Shown: positions 36,456-47,224 of the stretch, in pieces
Layout: every line of letters starts with the position of its first letter
How positions within the stretch are numbered: the stretch's first letter is position 1
Assembly (NCBI GenBank): GCA_018647765.1
Contig: JABGSN010000059.1
Span: 42,485 to 106,484, forward strand
Length of the DNA stretch: 64,000 bases
Reading direction: 5' to 3'
Source of the DNA: Oceanospirillaceae bacterium
GTDB taxonomy: Bacteria > Pseudomonadota > Gammaproteobacteria > Pseudomonadales > Balneatricaceae
Made by a program: the position numbers and the translations under genes
Notes under the pieces: model-generated
What the model was told of the DNA's origin: nothing
The model's database searches: none
What the model saw: only the letters and a program-made list of their open reading frames with translations

Positions 36456-37328
36456 ATGGCTACTCGTACATTAGTAACCTTAATTGGCTTGTTTGTGGCA
36501 CTGTTAGTGGCCTCAACTTCCTTGTTTGTAGTTAAAGAAACACAGCGTGCCATTATGCTTCAGTTTGGTGAAGTGGTGCAGTTTGATATTCAGCCGGGTT
36601 TGCATATTAAAGTGCCGTTTATGAACACCGTACGTGTGTTTGATGCCCGGGTGCTAACCTTGGATGCGCGTCCACAGCGTTACCTAACCTTAGAGAAGAA
36701 AGCCCTCATCGTAGATTCGTTTGTTAAATGGCGTATCAAAAACGTAGCCGACTTCTATACCGCCACCTCGGGTGACGAGTTTACCGCCGCCAAGTTGTTG
36801 GCGTCTCGTGTGGACACCGGTTTGCGTAACCAGTTTGGTGAGCGCACCTTAACGGAAGTGGTTTCCGGTGAGCGTGACGAGTTAATGACCGAGCTGCGTG
36901 ACGAGCTTAACCAAGTGGTTGTCAAGGACATGGGTATCGAAGTGGTTGACGTACGTGTCAAGCGTATCGACTTGCCGCAAGAAGTAAGTGAATCGGTGTA
37001 TGGCCGTATGCGTACCGAGCGCGAGCGTGAAGCACGTGAACTTCGTTCTAAAGGTAAGGAGCTGGCTGAAGGTATTCGTGCCGACGCTGATCGTCAAGAG
37101 ACCATTATCGAAGCCAATGCATATCGTGAGTCTGAGCTTGTACGTGGTGACGGCGATGCCGTCGCCGCAGCAACCTATGCCGCAGCCTTTAACCAAGACC
37201 CCGAGTTCTACAGCTTTTACCGTAGCTTAGATGCCTATCGTAAAACCTTTGGCGCGGGTGGCGACGTGATGCTTATCGAACCTGACAGTGAGTTCTTTAA
37301 GTACATGAACCAGTCTACACTGAAGTAA
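36456..37328 (+). CDS. hflC: FtsH protease modulator HflC
   Basis: A 290-residue SPFH/Band-7 partner of HflK. A single N-terminal TM helix (about 5-25) precedes the domain (KETQRAIMLQFGEVV onward). The conserved LRNQFGERTLTEVVSGERDELM segment is near 130. I chose ATG at 36456, with GGGAG 10 nt upstream; the longer frame from 36420 overlaps hflK. Its 3' end is followed by dispersed repeats and a terminator-like hairpin. Confidence 0.95.
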   Translation: MATRTLVTLIGLFVALLVASTSLFVVKETQRAIMLQFGEVVQFDIQPGLHIKVPFMNTVRVFDARVLTLDARPQRYLTLEKKALIVDSFVKWRIKNVADFYTATSGDEFTAAKLLASRVDTGLRNQFGERTLTEVVSGERDELMTELRDELNQVVVKDMGIEVVDVRVKRIDLPQEVSESVYGRMRTEREREARELRSKGKELAEGIRADADRQETIIEANAYRESELVRGDGDAVAAATYAAAFNQDPEFYSFYRSLDAYRKTFGAGGDVMLIEPDSEFFKYMNQSTLK

Positions 37329-37333
37329 GTAGT

Positions 37334-37394
37334 TGTCATCCTGACGCAGGTCAGGATCTGTAGGTCTGTCATCCTGGCTCAGGTCAGGATCTCA
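37334..37394. repeat. Two tandem copies of a short palindromic repeat
   Basis: GTCATCCTGAC-GCAG-GTCAGGATCT (37334-37359) is followed by a second, slightly diverged copy (37367-37393) with CCTG and CAGG arms. ATCCTGAC/GTCAGGAT forms an 8-bp stem. A related TTCCGGCCTACGCAGGAATGACG element follows at 37410-37432. Similar units occur near 43635 and 54896, so this is a dispersed intergenic family. Confidence 0.7.
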
Positions 37395-37512
37395 GTCCTT
37401 TGTTACAGATTCCGGCCTACGCAGGAATGACGCGTTGTAGGTTTGCCAGAATGACGCGCGCTAGGCTCTTGCCAAAGCTAGCCATTTACATGCAAAAGCA
37501 GTACAATTGCGT

Positions 37513-37560
37513 AACCGAGAAGTAGGGTCCGAGACGGGCCGTATGATGCTCGGTTTTTTT
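37513..37560 (+). terminator. Possible terminator upstream of DUF2065 gene
   Basis: AACCGAG (37513-37519) pairs with CTCGGTT (37549-37555), followed by a run of T. The loop is long (29 bases), so folding is less certain. It would end the hflKC transcript. Confidence 0.5.
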
Positions 37561-37585
37561 GTGTTTGCAGCATAAGTAAAAAACC

Positions 37586-37780
37586 ATGAATGAATTGATA
37601 CAACACCTATTGGTGGCTTTTTGCTTGATGTTAATACTGGAAGGTATTTTGCCTTTTTTATACCCCCAAAGGTGGCGTAAATTAGTAGTGCAGCTAGCAC
37701 AAATAAGCGATCGACATATGCGCCTATTAGGCTTAGCAAGCATGCTCTTAGGGCTTGGTTTGTTGTTATTGGTGCGCTGA
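37586..37780 (+). CDS. DUF2065 family membrane protein
   Basis: A 64-residue protein with two hydrophobic helices (about 5-27 and 45-63) around a basic, Pro-containing turn (PFLYPQRWRKL), the DUF2065/YjeT pattern. The gene lies between hflC and hisZ in Pseudomonas-like genomes, as here. Function unknown; it may be an accessory of the HflKC-FtsH complex, by position only. Confidence 0.8.
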   Translation: MNELIQHLLVAFCLMLILEGILPFLYPQRWRKLVVQLAQISDRHMRLLGLASMLLGLGLLLLVR

Positions 37781-37814
37781 TTAAAACGCTAAAGTTGTAG
37801 AAACAGGAACTCAC

Positions 37815-40386
<2,572 letters not shown>

Positions 40387-40409
40387 ATAAAGAGAGACCT
40401 AATCTCAGC

Positions 40410-42800
40410 ATGACACAAATTGACGATCCTCACGCTCAGCGTGAGGCGCAGAAGTACGAAAACCCGATTCCAAGCCGTGAATTTATTATGGATCACTTGC
40501 GTGACCGTAGCGGCCCGGCCACGCTGAAACAAGTTAGTTTTGAACTGGAATTGTTTGAGGCCGAAGACGTAGAAGCGTTACGTCGCCGGTTGCGAGCCAT
40601 GGAGCGTGATGGCCAGCTGATTAGTGACCGCAAGGGCGCTTATGGTGCCATTAACAAGATGGACTTAATCCATGGCCGTATTATTGGCCATCGCGATGGT
40701 TTTGGATTTTTAAAGCCTGATGAAGGCGGCGATGATTTGTTCCTCAGCCACCGCCAAATGCGCGCTGTGATCGATGGCGACAAAGCCCTTGCGCGTGTCA
40801 CTGGTGTCGACCGCAAAGGCCGTAGCGAAGGGGCCATTGTAGAGGTGACCGAGCGTAACACTACACAAGTGGTAGGCCGCTTAACCAAAGAAAATGGTAT
40901 TTGTTTTGTACGCCCTGATAATCAGCGTATTAGCCAAGACATTCTGATTGCCAGCGATAGCGTACTGCAGGCCAAACATGGTCAGTACGTGAGTGTGCAG
41001 ATTACCCATCAGCCTAACAAGCGTAACCAAGCGATTGGTGAAGTGGCGGAGATTTTGGGCGAGCATATGGCGCCGGGTATGGAGATCGATGTTGCTATTC
41101 GCACCCACGAAATCCCCCACCAATGGCCAGCTGAAACTACTTGCGAAGCGGATTTATTGGCGCCCGAAGTGGCCGAAGCCGATAAGTATGATCGCATCGA
41201 CTTACGCGAATTGCCTTTTGTTACTATTGACGGTGAAGACGCGCGCGATTTTGACGACGCTGTTTATTGCCGCAAGCGCACCCTAGGTGGTTGGCGTTTA
41301 TACGTAGCTATTGCCGATGTGAGCCATTATGTGCGTACTGGCACAGCATTGGATACAGAAGCCCACAGGCGTGCAACCTCAGTGTATTTCCCTGAGCGTG
41401 TAATTCCCATGTTACCCGAAGCTATTTCTAATGGTTTGTGTTCTCTCAACCCCCATGTAGACCGTTTGGTGATGGTGTGTGAGATGACCATAACCAGCAA
41501 GGGCAAGCTCAATGGCTACGAATTTTACGAAGGCCTGATCCATTCGCATGCGCGTTTAACCTACACCAAAGTGGGTGCAATGTTAGATTCTGCAGACGCG
41601 CAATGTCAGCCTTTGCGTAACGAATACCAGCATGTAGTTAAACCCGTAGACGATTTGCATCAACTGTATGCGGCCTTACGTTTTGCCCGTGATGCCCGTG
41701 GTGCCATTGATTTTGAAACCCAAGAAACACGTATTGTGTTTGGTGAAGATCGCAAGATCGATGATATTGTGCCTGTACGACGTAACGACGCCCACAAGCT
41801 CATCGAAGAGTGTATGTTGGCGGCCAACGTGAGCACCGCTAAGTTCTTGGCTAAGCACAAGTTGGACGGTTTGTTCCGTGTGCATAAGGGACCAAAACCA
41901 ACCAAGTTAGAAAACTTGCGCGCCTTTTTAGGTGAGATGGGGCTGTCGTTACAGGGTGGTGAAGAGCCACAACCTAAGCACTACCAAGCCTTGTTAACGT
42001 CCATTAAAGAACGCCCAGACGCTAGCCTAGTGCAAACCGTGATGCTTCGCTCGTTAAGCCAAGCGGTGTATACGCCCGAAAACGAAGGTCACTTTGGTTT
42101 AGGTTATGACGCCTATGCCCACTTCACCTCTCCGATTCGTCGTTACCCAGACTTGATGGTTCACCGTGCTATACGTGGTGTCATTCAAAGTAAGCGTCGA
42201 ACCGGCTCTGTAAAACGCATCAAAGCGACTCAAAGGCAGCCGTCGTCGCCATGGTATCCATATACCACCGCCGATGTTGTCGCCCTTGGCGAGCACTGCT
42301 CTATGGCCGAGCGTCGTGCAGATGCGGCCGTGTGGGACGTGGAAGGCTGGCTTAAGTGTGAATACATGCAAGGCCATATTGGTGATTATTTTTATGGCAC
42401 CATTAATGCCGTTACCAGTTTTGGTTTGTTTGTAGAGCTCGAAGACGTGTATGTTGAAGGCCTAGTGCATATCAGTGCCTTGCCAGGCGACTACTATCAC
42501 TTTGACGCCCCCAAACATCGCCTACACGGCGAGCGCAGTGGCAAGAGTTACCGCTTAGGCGACATTATCGAAGTGAAAGTGGTACGGGTAGATCTAGACG
42601 AGAAGAAGATTGATTTTGAATTGGCCGATGCACTGCCCAAGCCTAAGTCAAAACCCAAGCCAAAATCTAAGTCTAAGTCTAAGTCTAAGCCCAAGGCCAA
42701 ACAGCCTAATGAAACGGAGGATGGGCCATTGTTTGATCAAAAGGGTAAACCTGCTGGCCGGGCAAAAAAGCCTCGTCGTAAAAAACCTACGGCATCCTAA
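40410..42800 (+). CDS. rnr: Ribonuclease R
   Basis: A 796-residue 3'-5' exoribonuclease that degrades structured RNA. Order: N-terminal HTH (about 25-85), two cold-shock domains (about 85-240), the RNB domain with the catalytic Asp cluster IDGEDARDFDDAVY (about 270-283), and an S1 domain (GTINAVTSFGLFVELED, about 665-681). A very basic tail of Lys-Ser/Lys-Pro repeats follows, encoded partly by four perfect TCTAAG repeats at 42666-42689. The RNB-distal motif SPIRRYPDLMVHR is also present. It precedes rlmB by 21 bp. Confidence 0.96.
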   Translation: MTQIDDPHAQREAQKYENPIPSREFIMDHLRDRSGPATLKQVSFELELFEAEDVEALRRRLRAMERDGQLISDRKGAYGAINKMDLIHGRIIGHRDGFGFLKPDEGGDDLFLSHRQMRAVIDGDKALARVTGVDRKGRSEGAIVEVTERNTTQVVGRLTKENGICFVRPDNQRISQDILIASDSVLQAKHGQYVSVQITHQPNKRNQAIGEVAEILGEHMAPGMEIDVAIRTHEIPHQWPAETTCEADLLAPEVAEADKYDRIDLRELPFVTIDGEDARDFDDAVYCRKRTLGGWRLYVAIADVSHYVRTGTALDTEAHRRATSVYFPERVIPMLPEAISNGLCSLNPHVDRLVMVCEMTITSKGKLNGYEFYEGLIHSHARLTYTKVGAMLDSADAQCQPLRNEYQHVVKPVDDLHQLYAALRFARDARGAIDFETQETRIVFGEDRKIDDIVPVRRNDAHKLIEECMLAANVSTAKFLAKHKLDGLFRVHKGPKPTKLENLRAFLGEMGLSLQGGEEPQPKHYQALLTSIKERPDASLVQTVMLRSLSQAVYTPENEGHFGLGYDAYAHFTSPIRRYPDLMVHRAIRGVIQSKRRTGSVKRIKATQRQPSSPWYPYTTADVVALGEHCSMAERRADAAVWDVEGWLKCEYMQGHIGDYFYGTINAVTSFGLFVELEDVYVEGLVHISALPGDYYHFDAPKHRLHGERSGKSYRLGDIIEVKVVRVDLDEKKIDFELADALPKPKSKPKPKSKSKSKSKPKAKQPNETEDGPLFDQKGKPAGRAKKPRRKKPTAS

Positions 42801-42821
42801 GGGTTTGGAGACGCGTTAATT

Positions 42822-43559
42822 ATGGTTAATATCGAATATGTGTTTGGCATTCATGCCGTGCAAACCAAATTGCAGCGCAACCCCGAGCGGGTGCAGGAAA
42901 TTTGGTTGCAAGAAGGCCGTGAAGACCAGCGTCTCAATCAGGTTAGAGGGTTAGCAGACGAGCAGGGCATCGAATGCCAAATCATGCCGCGCCGCGAGCT
43001 AGATAATAAGGTTAAGGGTCGCCACCAAGGTGTGGTTGCCGCCTGCACGCCAAGCCCAGCCAAAGATGAGCACTTTCTTACACAGTTGTTGGAAGAACTG
43101 AACGAGCCCGCGTTTTTGTTGATCCTAGATGGCGTTACCGACCCGCATAATTTGGGCGCCTGTTTACGTACGGCAGATGCCGCCGGAGTACATGCGGTGA
43201 TCGCGCCTAAAGACAAATCTGCTTCACTTAACAGTACCGTAAGCAAAGTGGCTTGTGGTGCTGCCGAGAGCATGCCCTTTGTGCAAGTCACCAACCTAGC
43301 CCGCTGCCTAAAAACCTTGCAGGCGTCTGGTGTGTGGATTACCGGCACCGCAGGCGAAGCCACCCAAGATATTCATCAAGCCGACCTCAAAGGCAACATG
43401 GCTTTGGTGATGGGTGCCGAAGGCGAAGGCATGCGCCGCCTTACCCGAGAAGGTTGTGATCAGCTAGTGAAGATCCCCATGGCAGGCGAGGTGAGCAGCC
43501 TCAACGTGTCTGTTGCTGCGGGCGTGTGTTTGTTCGAAGCAGTACGCCAGCGTAGTTAG
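42822..43559 (+). CDS. rlmB: 23S rRNA (guanosine-2'-O-)-methyltransferase RlmB
   Basis: A 245-residue SPOUT methyltransferase that modifies G2251 of 23S rRNA. The N-terminal L30e-like substrate domain covers about 1-80. The catalytic knot motifs are [20 protein letters not shown] (about 104-123), [23 protein letters not shown] (about 195-206) and [17 protein letters not shown] near the C-terminus. ATG at 42822 lies in the usual rnr-rlmB unit. Confidence 0.96.
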   Translation: MVNIEYVFGIHAVQTKLQRNPERVQEIWLQEGREDQRLNQVRGLADEQGIECQIMPRRELDNKVKGRHQGVVAACTPSPAKDEHFLTQLLEELNEPAFLLILDGVTDPHNLGACLRTADAAGVHAVIAPKDKSASLNSTVSKVACGAAESMPFVQVTNLARCLKTLQASGVWITGTAGEATQDIHQADLKGNMALVMGAEGEGMRRLTREGCDQLVKIPMAGEVSSLNVSVAAGVCLFEAVRQRS

Positions 43560-43589
43560 CCGTTCCGTTACACCACTCCACAGCGTTAT

Positions 43590-43697
43590 TCCGGCCTAAC
43601 CTTTAGTAATTCCGGCGTAGGCCAGAATCTAGAGATCCTGAATCAAGTTCAGGATGACAGCCCGCGCCGTCTTCGCGAGCGCAACGCGGCGCTCCAC
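43590..43697. repeat. Composite dispersed repeat after rlmB
   Basis: The spacer strings together ATTCCGGC units (43588-43626), a perfect ATCCTGAA-N5-TTCAGGAT hairpin (43635-43655) and a GTCTTCGCGAGCGCAACGCGG unit (43669-43690). The hairpin is related to the copies near 37338 and 54898, and the last unit recurs diverged near 54050. Confidence 0.65.
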
Positions 43698-43712
43698 CCT
43701 AGCAATAATGGT

Positions 43713-44174
43713 CTATCCCTTAAACAATACGTCCTTAGCCTGATTAATTTGGCTGGCCAAATAAGTGCTGCCACCCTTGTCGGGGTGGTTTTTAGCCATC
43801 ATGCGTTTGTGTGCATCTGTAATTTCTTCGTTGCTGGCATCTTCATCGACTCCCAAAATTTGACGTGCTTGTTGAGCGTCCATTGTGGAAGTCGTAGGCG
43901 GGGTAGACTCTGACTTGGGTTGTTGAAAACGCTTGATCGTCTGCCAGAATCCAAAGGCTTTAAGCACGGGCTTACCGTAAACCATTAAACCACCAAATAA
44001 ACTCATGGCCACAGGCCACAATCCCCGCAGGGCTAACCCAACGGCCACCAATACAATAACCACTACAGCGGCTCTAAGCAGAAAGGGCTTGCCGTTGCTG
44101 GGTGCTTTATTCAAGAGCAAACGGATCAATAAGGCAACAATAACGATGCCTAAAATCCATAGTATTAAAATCAT
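43713..44174 (-). CDS. Membrane protein with C-terminal DnaJ domain
   Basis: A 153-residue protein with two N-terminal membrane helices (about 2-22 and 33-58) and a short J-domain at the C-terminus (about 100-150). The J-domain signature reads MMAKNHPDKGGS, with the HPD triplet that stimulates the DnaK ATPase. The layout (TM region followed by a minimal J-domain with HPDKGG) is like mitochondrial Pam18/TIM14 and bacterial DnaJ-domain membrane proteins. It probably recruits DnaK to the inner membrane; the client is unknown. The gene opens the accessory stretch after rlmB. Confidence 0.85.
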   Translation of the reverse strand: MILILWILGIVIVALLIRLLLNKAPSNGKPFLLRAAVVVIVLVAVGLALRGLWPVAMSLFGGLMVYGKPVLKAFGFWQTIKRFQQPKSESTPPTTSTMDAQQARQILGVDEDASNEEITDAHKRMMAKNHPDKGGSTYLASQINQAKDVLFKG

Positions 44175-44310
44175 GTTGTGCCTTTTGTGTTATTGCCAGT
44201 CTAGGCGGTTGAATGGTTATGATTCTATCAGCACCAAGTTGTTGGAGGCTATGACAAATATTGACAATAGTTGCCAATATTTCGCAAAATCACCTAATAA
44301 GGAGGCCTAC

Positions 44311-44550
44311 ATGACAACTATGAACGTGTCGTTACCCGACGCAATGAAATCTTGGGTAGAGCAGCAGTCACAATATGGACGTTATAGTAATGCCAATGAC
44401 TATGTGCGTGATTTGATTCGTAAAGACCAAGATCAAAACCAAAAAATAGCGCAGATGCAGTCCGTTGTGAATCAAGGCATTAGCAGCGGTGTAAGTCAGC
44501 ACAGCATGGCAGAAATTCTTGCTTTGGCGAAGCAAGTAACAACGGCCTGA
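44311..44550 (+). CDS. ParD-type antitoxin (orphan)
   Basis: A 79-residue type II antitoxin beginning MTTMNVSLPDAMKSWVEQQ, the ribbon-helix-helix start of CC2985-type ParD. The C-terminal half (about 45-79) is the toxin-wrapping helix. ATG at 44311 has AAGGAGG 5 nt upstream; the longer frame from 44005 lies antisense to the DnaJ gene and is not coding. A ParE toxin should follow; only a ParE-like start (MTYQLS at 44562) is seen before the frame ends after 21 codons. So the antitoxin appears to be orphaned. Confidence 0.8.
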   Translation: MTTMNVSLPDAMKSWVEQQSQYGRYSNANDYVRDLIRKDQDQNQKIAQMQSVVNQGISSGVSQHSMAEILALAKQVTTA

Positions 44551-44715
44551 CTATTCACCCCATGACCTATCAGCTTAGTGTTCACGTATCGTCATTTACG
44601 CTTGTAATGAGGATAACGATGCCGTGATTTTCAGGATCCGGTCTGCTAAGTGCGAGAAAGGTAAGCTTTGAATCCACACATTGCCGGTGCCGCTGAGGGT
44701 GGCTAGGGCAATGCC

Positions 44716-45321
44716 TTAGCCGCCAAAGAACATGGACTTAATGCCTTTAACCATTTCTATGTCGTAATCAATGCCGGGCCCAAACGCCACCAAGCAACCC
44801 GTATCTAAGCGCAGGGTTTCGTTGTTGAGGCGGCGCTTAATGACGGTGCCGCCCGCTTGTAAAAAGGCCATGCCGTCGCCTTGCAGCTTCTGCAAAATAA
44901 AACCTTCACCACCAAAGAATCCGGCCCCTAGCTTGCGGTTAAAGGCAATGTCGATTTTGGTGCCACGGGCAGCGGCTAAAAAGGCATCCTTTTGGCATAA
45001 AATTTGGCCGCCTTGTTGTGCCATGTCCAAAGCAATAATGGTGCCTGGGTAAGGCGCTGCAAAAGCCACGCGGCGTTTTTTATTACCTTCATTAGAGAAG
45101 TGAGTCATGAATAGCGACTCGCCCATAAGCATACGTTTGCCGGCAGAGAACATTTTATCCATAAAACCTTCGTCGGTGGCCGATCCGTCGCCCATGCGAG
45201 TTTCGAAGCTGATGTCTTGCTCCATGTAATTCATCATGCCGGCTTCGGCAATCACGGTTTCTCGGGGGTCTAGCTCAACCTCCAAGATCTGCATGCTTTC
45301 GCCAATGATTTCGTAATCCAC
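44716..45321 (-). CDS. TIGR00266/AIM24 family protein, cut short by an in-frame nonsense codon
   Basis: Starts at GTG 45321 and reads [28 protein letters not shown], a Gly-rich central part and [14 protein letters not shown] follow the family, which forms a beta-sandwich of unknown function. The frame stops after residue 201 in KSMFFGG at TAA 44716-44718. Beyond it the same frame continues for 39 more codons with family-like sequence ([27 protein letters not shown]) to a TAA at 44596. Homologues have Glu at the stop position, so one base change (GAA to TAA) explains it. The product lacks its last strands and is probably non-functional unless the stop is read through. Confidence 0.8.
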   Translation of the reverse strand: MDYEIIGESMQILEVELDPRETVIAEAGMMNYMEQDISFETRMGDGSATDEGFMDKMFSAGKRMLMGESLFMTHFSNEGNKKRRVAFAAPYPGTIIALDMAQQGGQILCQKDAFLAAARGTKIDIAFNRKLGAGFFGGEGFILQKLQGDGMAFLQAGGTVIKRRLNNETLRLDTGCLVAFGPGIDYDIEMVKGIKSMFFGG

Positions 45322-45367
45322 TTCATCGCAATATATATTAAGCGCCCTTGTTGATTTCGGTTGGTTT

Positions 45368-46729
45368 CTAGCCTAAGTCTAGTCGATGTAAATTACCTCG
45401 CTCACGCAGTACAAAATAAATCACCACAATAAAGGCAATGATGTCGGCAATTGGGAAGGCATACCAAATGCCGTCGATGCCGTAAATGCCTGGCAGGATG
45501 AGCAGTGCAGGGATGAGTACAAAATAAATCCTTAGCGACGACAAAAAGATGGCGTGGCGGGCTTTACCCAGCGCTTGGAATAGGGAGCTAATGACTGCGT
45601 GTGCATTGGAGAGCGGGAAGCCTAGGAAGGACCAGAAGGCGATGCTGGCAGTGGCGGCTAATAGGGCTTTGTCTTGAGTGAAAATGCCGATAATTTGTTG
45701 GGGAGCGAGTAGCATCATGGTGCTCACGGCCAGACCGTAACAAAGGCTGGAAACAACCCCAAGTTTAATCATAGACAAGACTCGGTCGTAGTGTTTTGCA
45801 CCATAGTTGTAGCCAGCAATGGTTTGAAAGGCAATGGTCATGGCAATGGCGGGCAGAATAAAGAAGATCATCAGGCGCCCAATAAGGCCATAGGCGCTGA
45901 CGTATAAATCGCTATCAACGCCGTTGAATTGCGTCAGTGTGTAGTTGGTTAGGCCAATAAAAACAGACACACCTGCGTGTGAAATTAAAATAGGTATGCC
46001 TAATAACACGATGTCTTTAAGTACCGGCCAATCCATGGCGTAGGCAAACGGCCGAAGCTTTAGGTGAGTTTTGCCGCCTAGAATAAAATACAGCATTAAC
46101 GCCGCGGCAAATGCTTGAGAGATGATGGTGGCGTAGGCCACACCCTCTACACCCATGTCGAGTACAAAGATAAACACGGCATCTAAAATAATATTTAGCA
46201 CCGCAGACGACACCATGCCGGCCATCATCAACATGGCTTTGCCTTCAGCTCTAAGTAAGTCGCTGGGGATGCTGCTCATAAAGACGATGGGGAAACTGAG
46301 TAATACCAGTGGCACCAAATAAGCATGAGCGTAGGGCCATAAAGCTTCTGACACGCCCAAGAACTCGAGTAGGGTATCGATGTTTAAGTAAATGCCTAAG
46401 GTGACCACAATGGCAATGGCTAGGCCTAAACGAAAGGCTATATCGATGGTGGCGTTGGCAGTATCATCCTGCTTGGCGCCTAATTGACGGGCGACGATGG
46501 AGGCCATGCCGCTACCAATTAATGTGGCCACTGCAAAGATCAGCATTTGAATGGGAAATACAATGGAAATGCCACCCATGGCATTAACCCCAATAGCGCG
46601 GGTGACAAAAATGGCATCCACCACGTTGTATAAGCCGTGCACCATCATACCCACGGCGATGGGCGCGGCCATGCCCAAAAATAGGCCGAGAATGGGTTTG
46701 GTGCCAAGGTGGCTGGTGTGTTGACTCAT
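45368..46729 (-). CDS. MATE family efflux transporter
   Basis: A 453-residue inner-membrane protein with twelve hydrophobic segments in two repeats of six (split near residue 225). The N-terminal motif [19 protein letters not shown] and the [14 protein letters not shown] segment (about 80-93) are typical of MATE transporters of the NorM/MepA/DinF superfamily, which export cationic compounds using Na+ or H+. The substrate is unknown. Transcribed from the same strand as ytoQ, 36 bp away. Confidence 0.9.
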   Translation of the reverse strand: MSQHTSHLGTKPILGLFLGMAAPIAVGMMVHGLYNVVDAIFVTRAIGVNAMGGISIVFPIQMLIFAVATLIGSGMASIVARQLGAKQDDTANATIDIAFRLGLAIAIVVTLGIYLNIDTLLEFLGVSEALWPYAHAYLVPLVLLSFPIVFMSSIPSDLLRAEGKAMLMMAGMVSSAVLNIILDAVFIFVLDMGVEGVAYATIISQAFAAALMLYFILGGKTHLKLRPFAYAMDWPVLKDIVLLGIPILISHAGVSVFIGLTNYTLTQFNGVDSDLYVSAYGLIGRLMIFFILPAIAMTIAFQTIAGYNYGAKHYDRVLSMIKLGVVSSLCYGLAVSTMMLLAPQQIIGIFTQDKALLAATASIAFWSFLGFPLSNAHAVISSLFQALGKARHAIFLSSLRIYFVLIPALLILPGIYGIDGIWYAFPIADIIAFIVVIYFVLRERGNLHRLDLG

Positions 46730-46765
46730 GTGCTTTCCTTGTCGTGTTGGGCTATAGCGTTGTGA

Positions 46766-47200
46766 TTACTGGGTAACGTGCTGCAAGGTGGTAATCACTT
46801 GGTCCACATCTTTAGCCCATGCCATGGCGGCAGCGTTGACTTCTTTTAACGGGTGCACAATATCTTCACTGTGCAAGGTAATGTAAGGCGTACCCATGGC
46901 GGCACAATAGCCGGCGTCAAAGGCGGCGTTCCACTGTTTGTATTTGTCGCCAAAACGAATAATGGCAATGTCGGCTTGGGCAATAAGGTTTTTGGTGCGA
47001 ATGGCATTCACTTTGGCCGATTGATTGTCACGCCAAAAGTTAGTGGCGGTATCGGCTAAATGGTCGCCTGCAGCGTCACTGGCTTCATGGTCGGTGCATG
47101 CCGATGTGAAGCTCACTGGTAATTTTAGCGTCGCGCAGCGGTTGATGATTTGCTCGCGCCAGTCGGTATGAATTTCGCCAGATAAATAGATATTCCACAT
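46766..47200 (-). CDS. YtoQ family protein
   Basis: A 144-residue cytoplasmic protein of the YtoQ family (nucleoside 2-deoxyribosyltransferase-like fold). It begins WNIYLSGEIHTDWREQI; the middle has DNQSAKVNAIRTKNLI, IIRFGDKYKQWNAAFDAGY and YITLHSEDIVHPLKEV, all strongly conserved in the family. The function is not established. It is placed between the MATE gene and the beta-helix cytochrome gene on the same strand. Confidence 0.85.
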   Translation of the reverse strand: MWNIYLSGEIHTDWREQIINRCATLKLPVSFTSACTDHEASDAAGDHLADTATNFWRDNQSAKVNAIRTKNLIAQADIAIIRFGDKYKQWNAAFDAGYCAAMGTPYITLHSEDIVHPLKEVNAAAMAWAKDVDQVITTLQHVTQ

Positions 47201-47224
47201 AATAATGTCTCAATTTTGTATTGT

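Noticed and set aside
44005..44310. N-terminal extension of the ParD frame
   Set aside because: It is antisense to the DnaJ-domain gene, and the ATG at 44311 has a perfect ribosome site.
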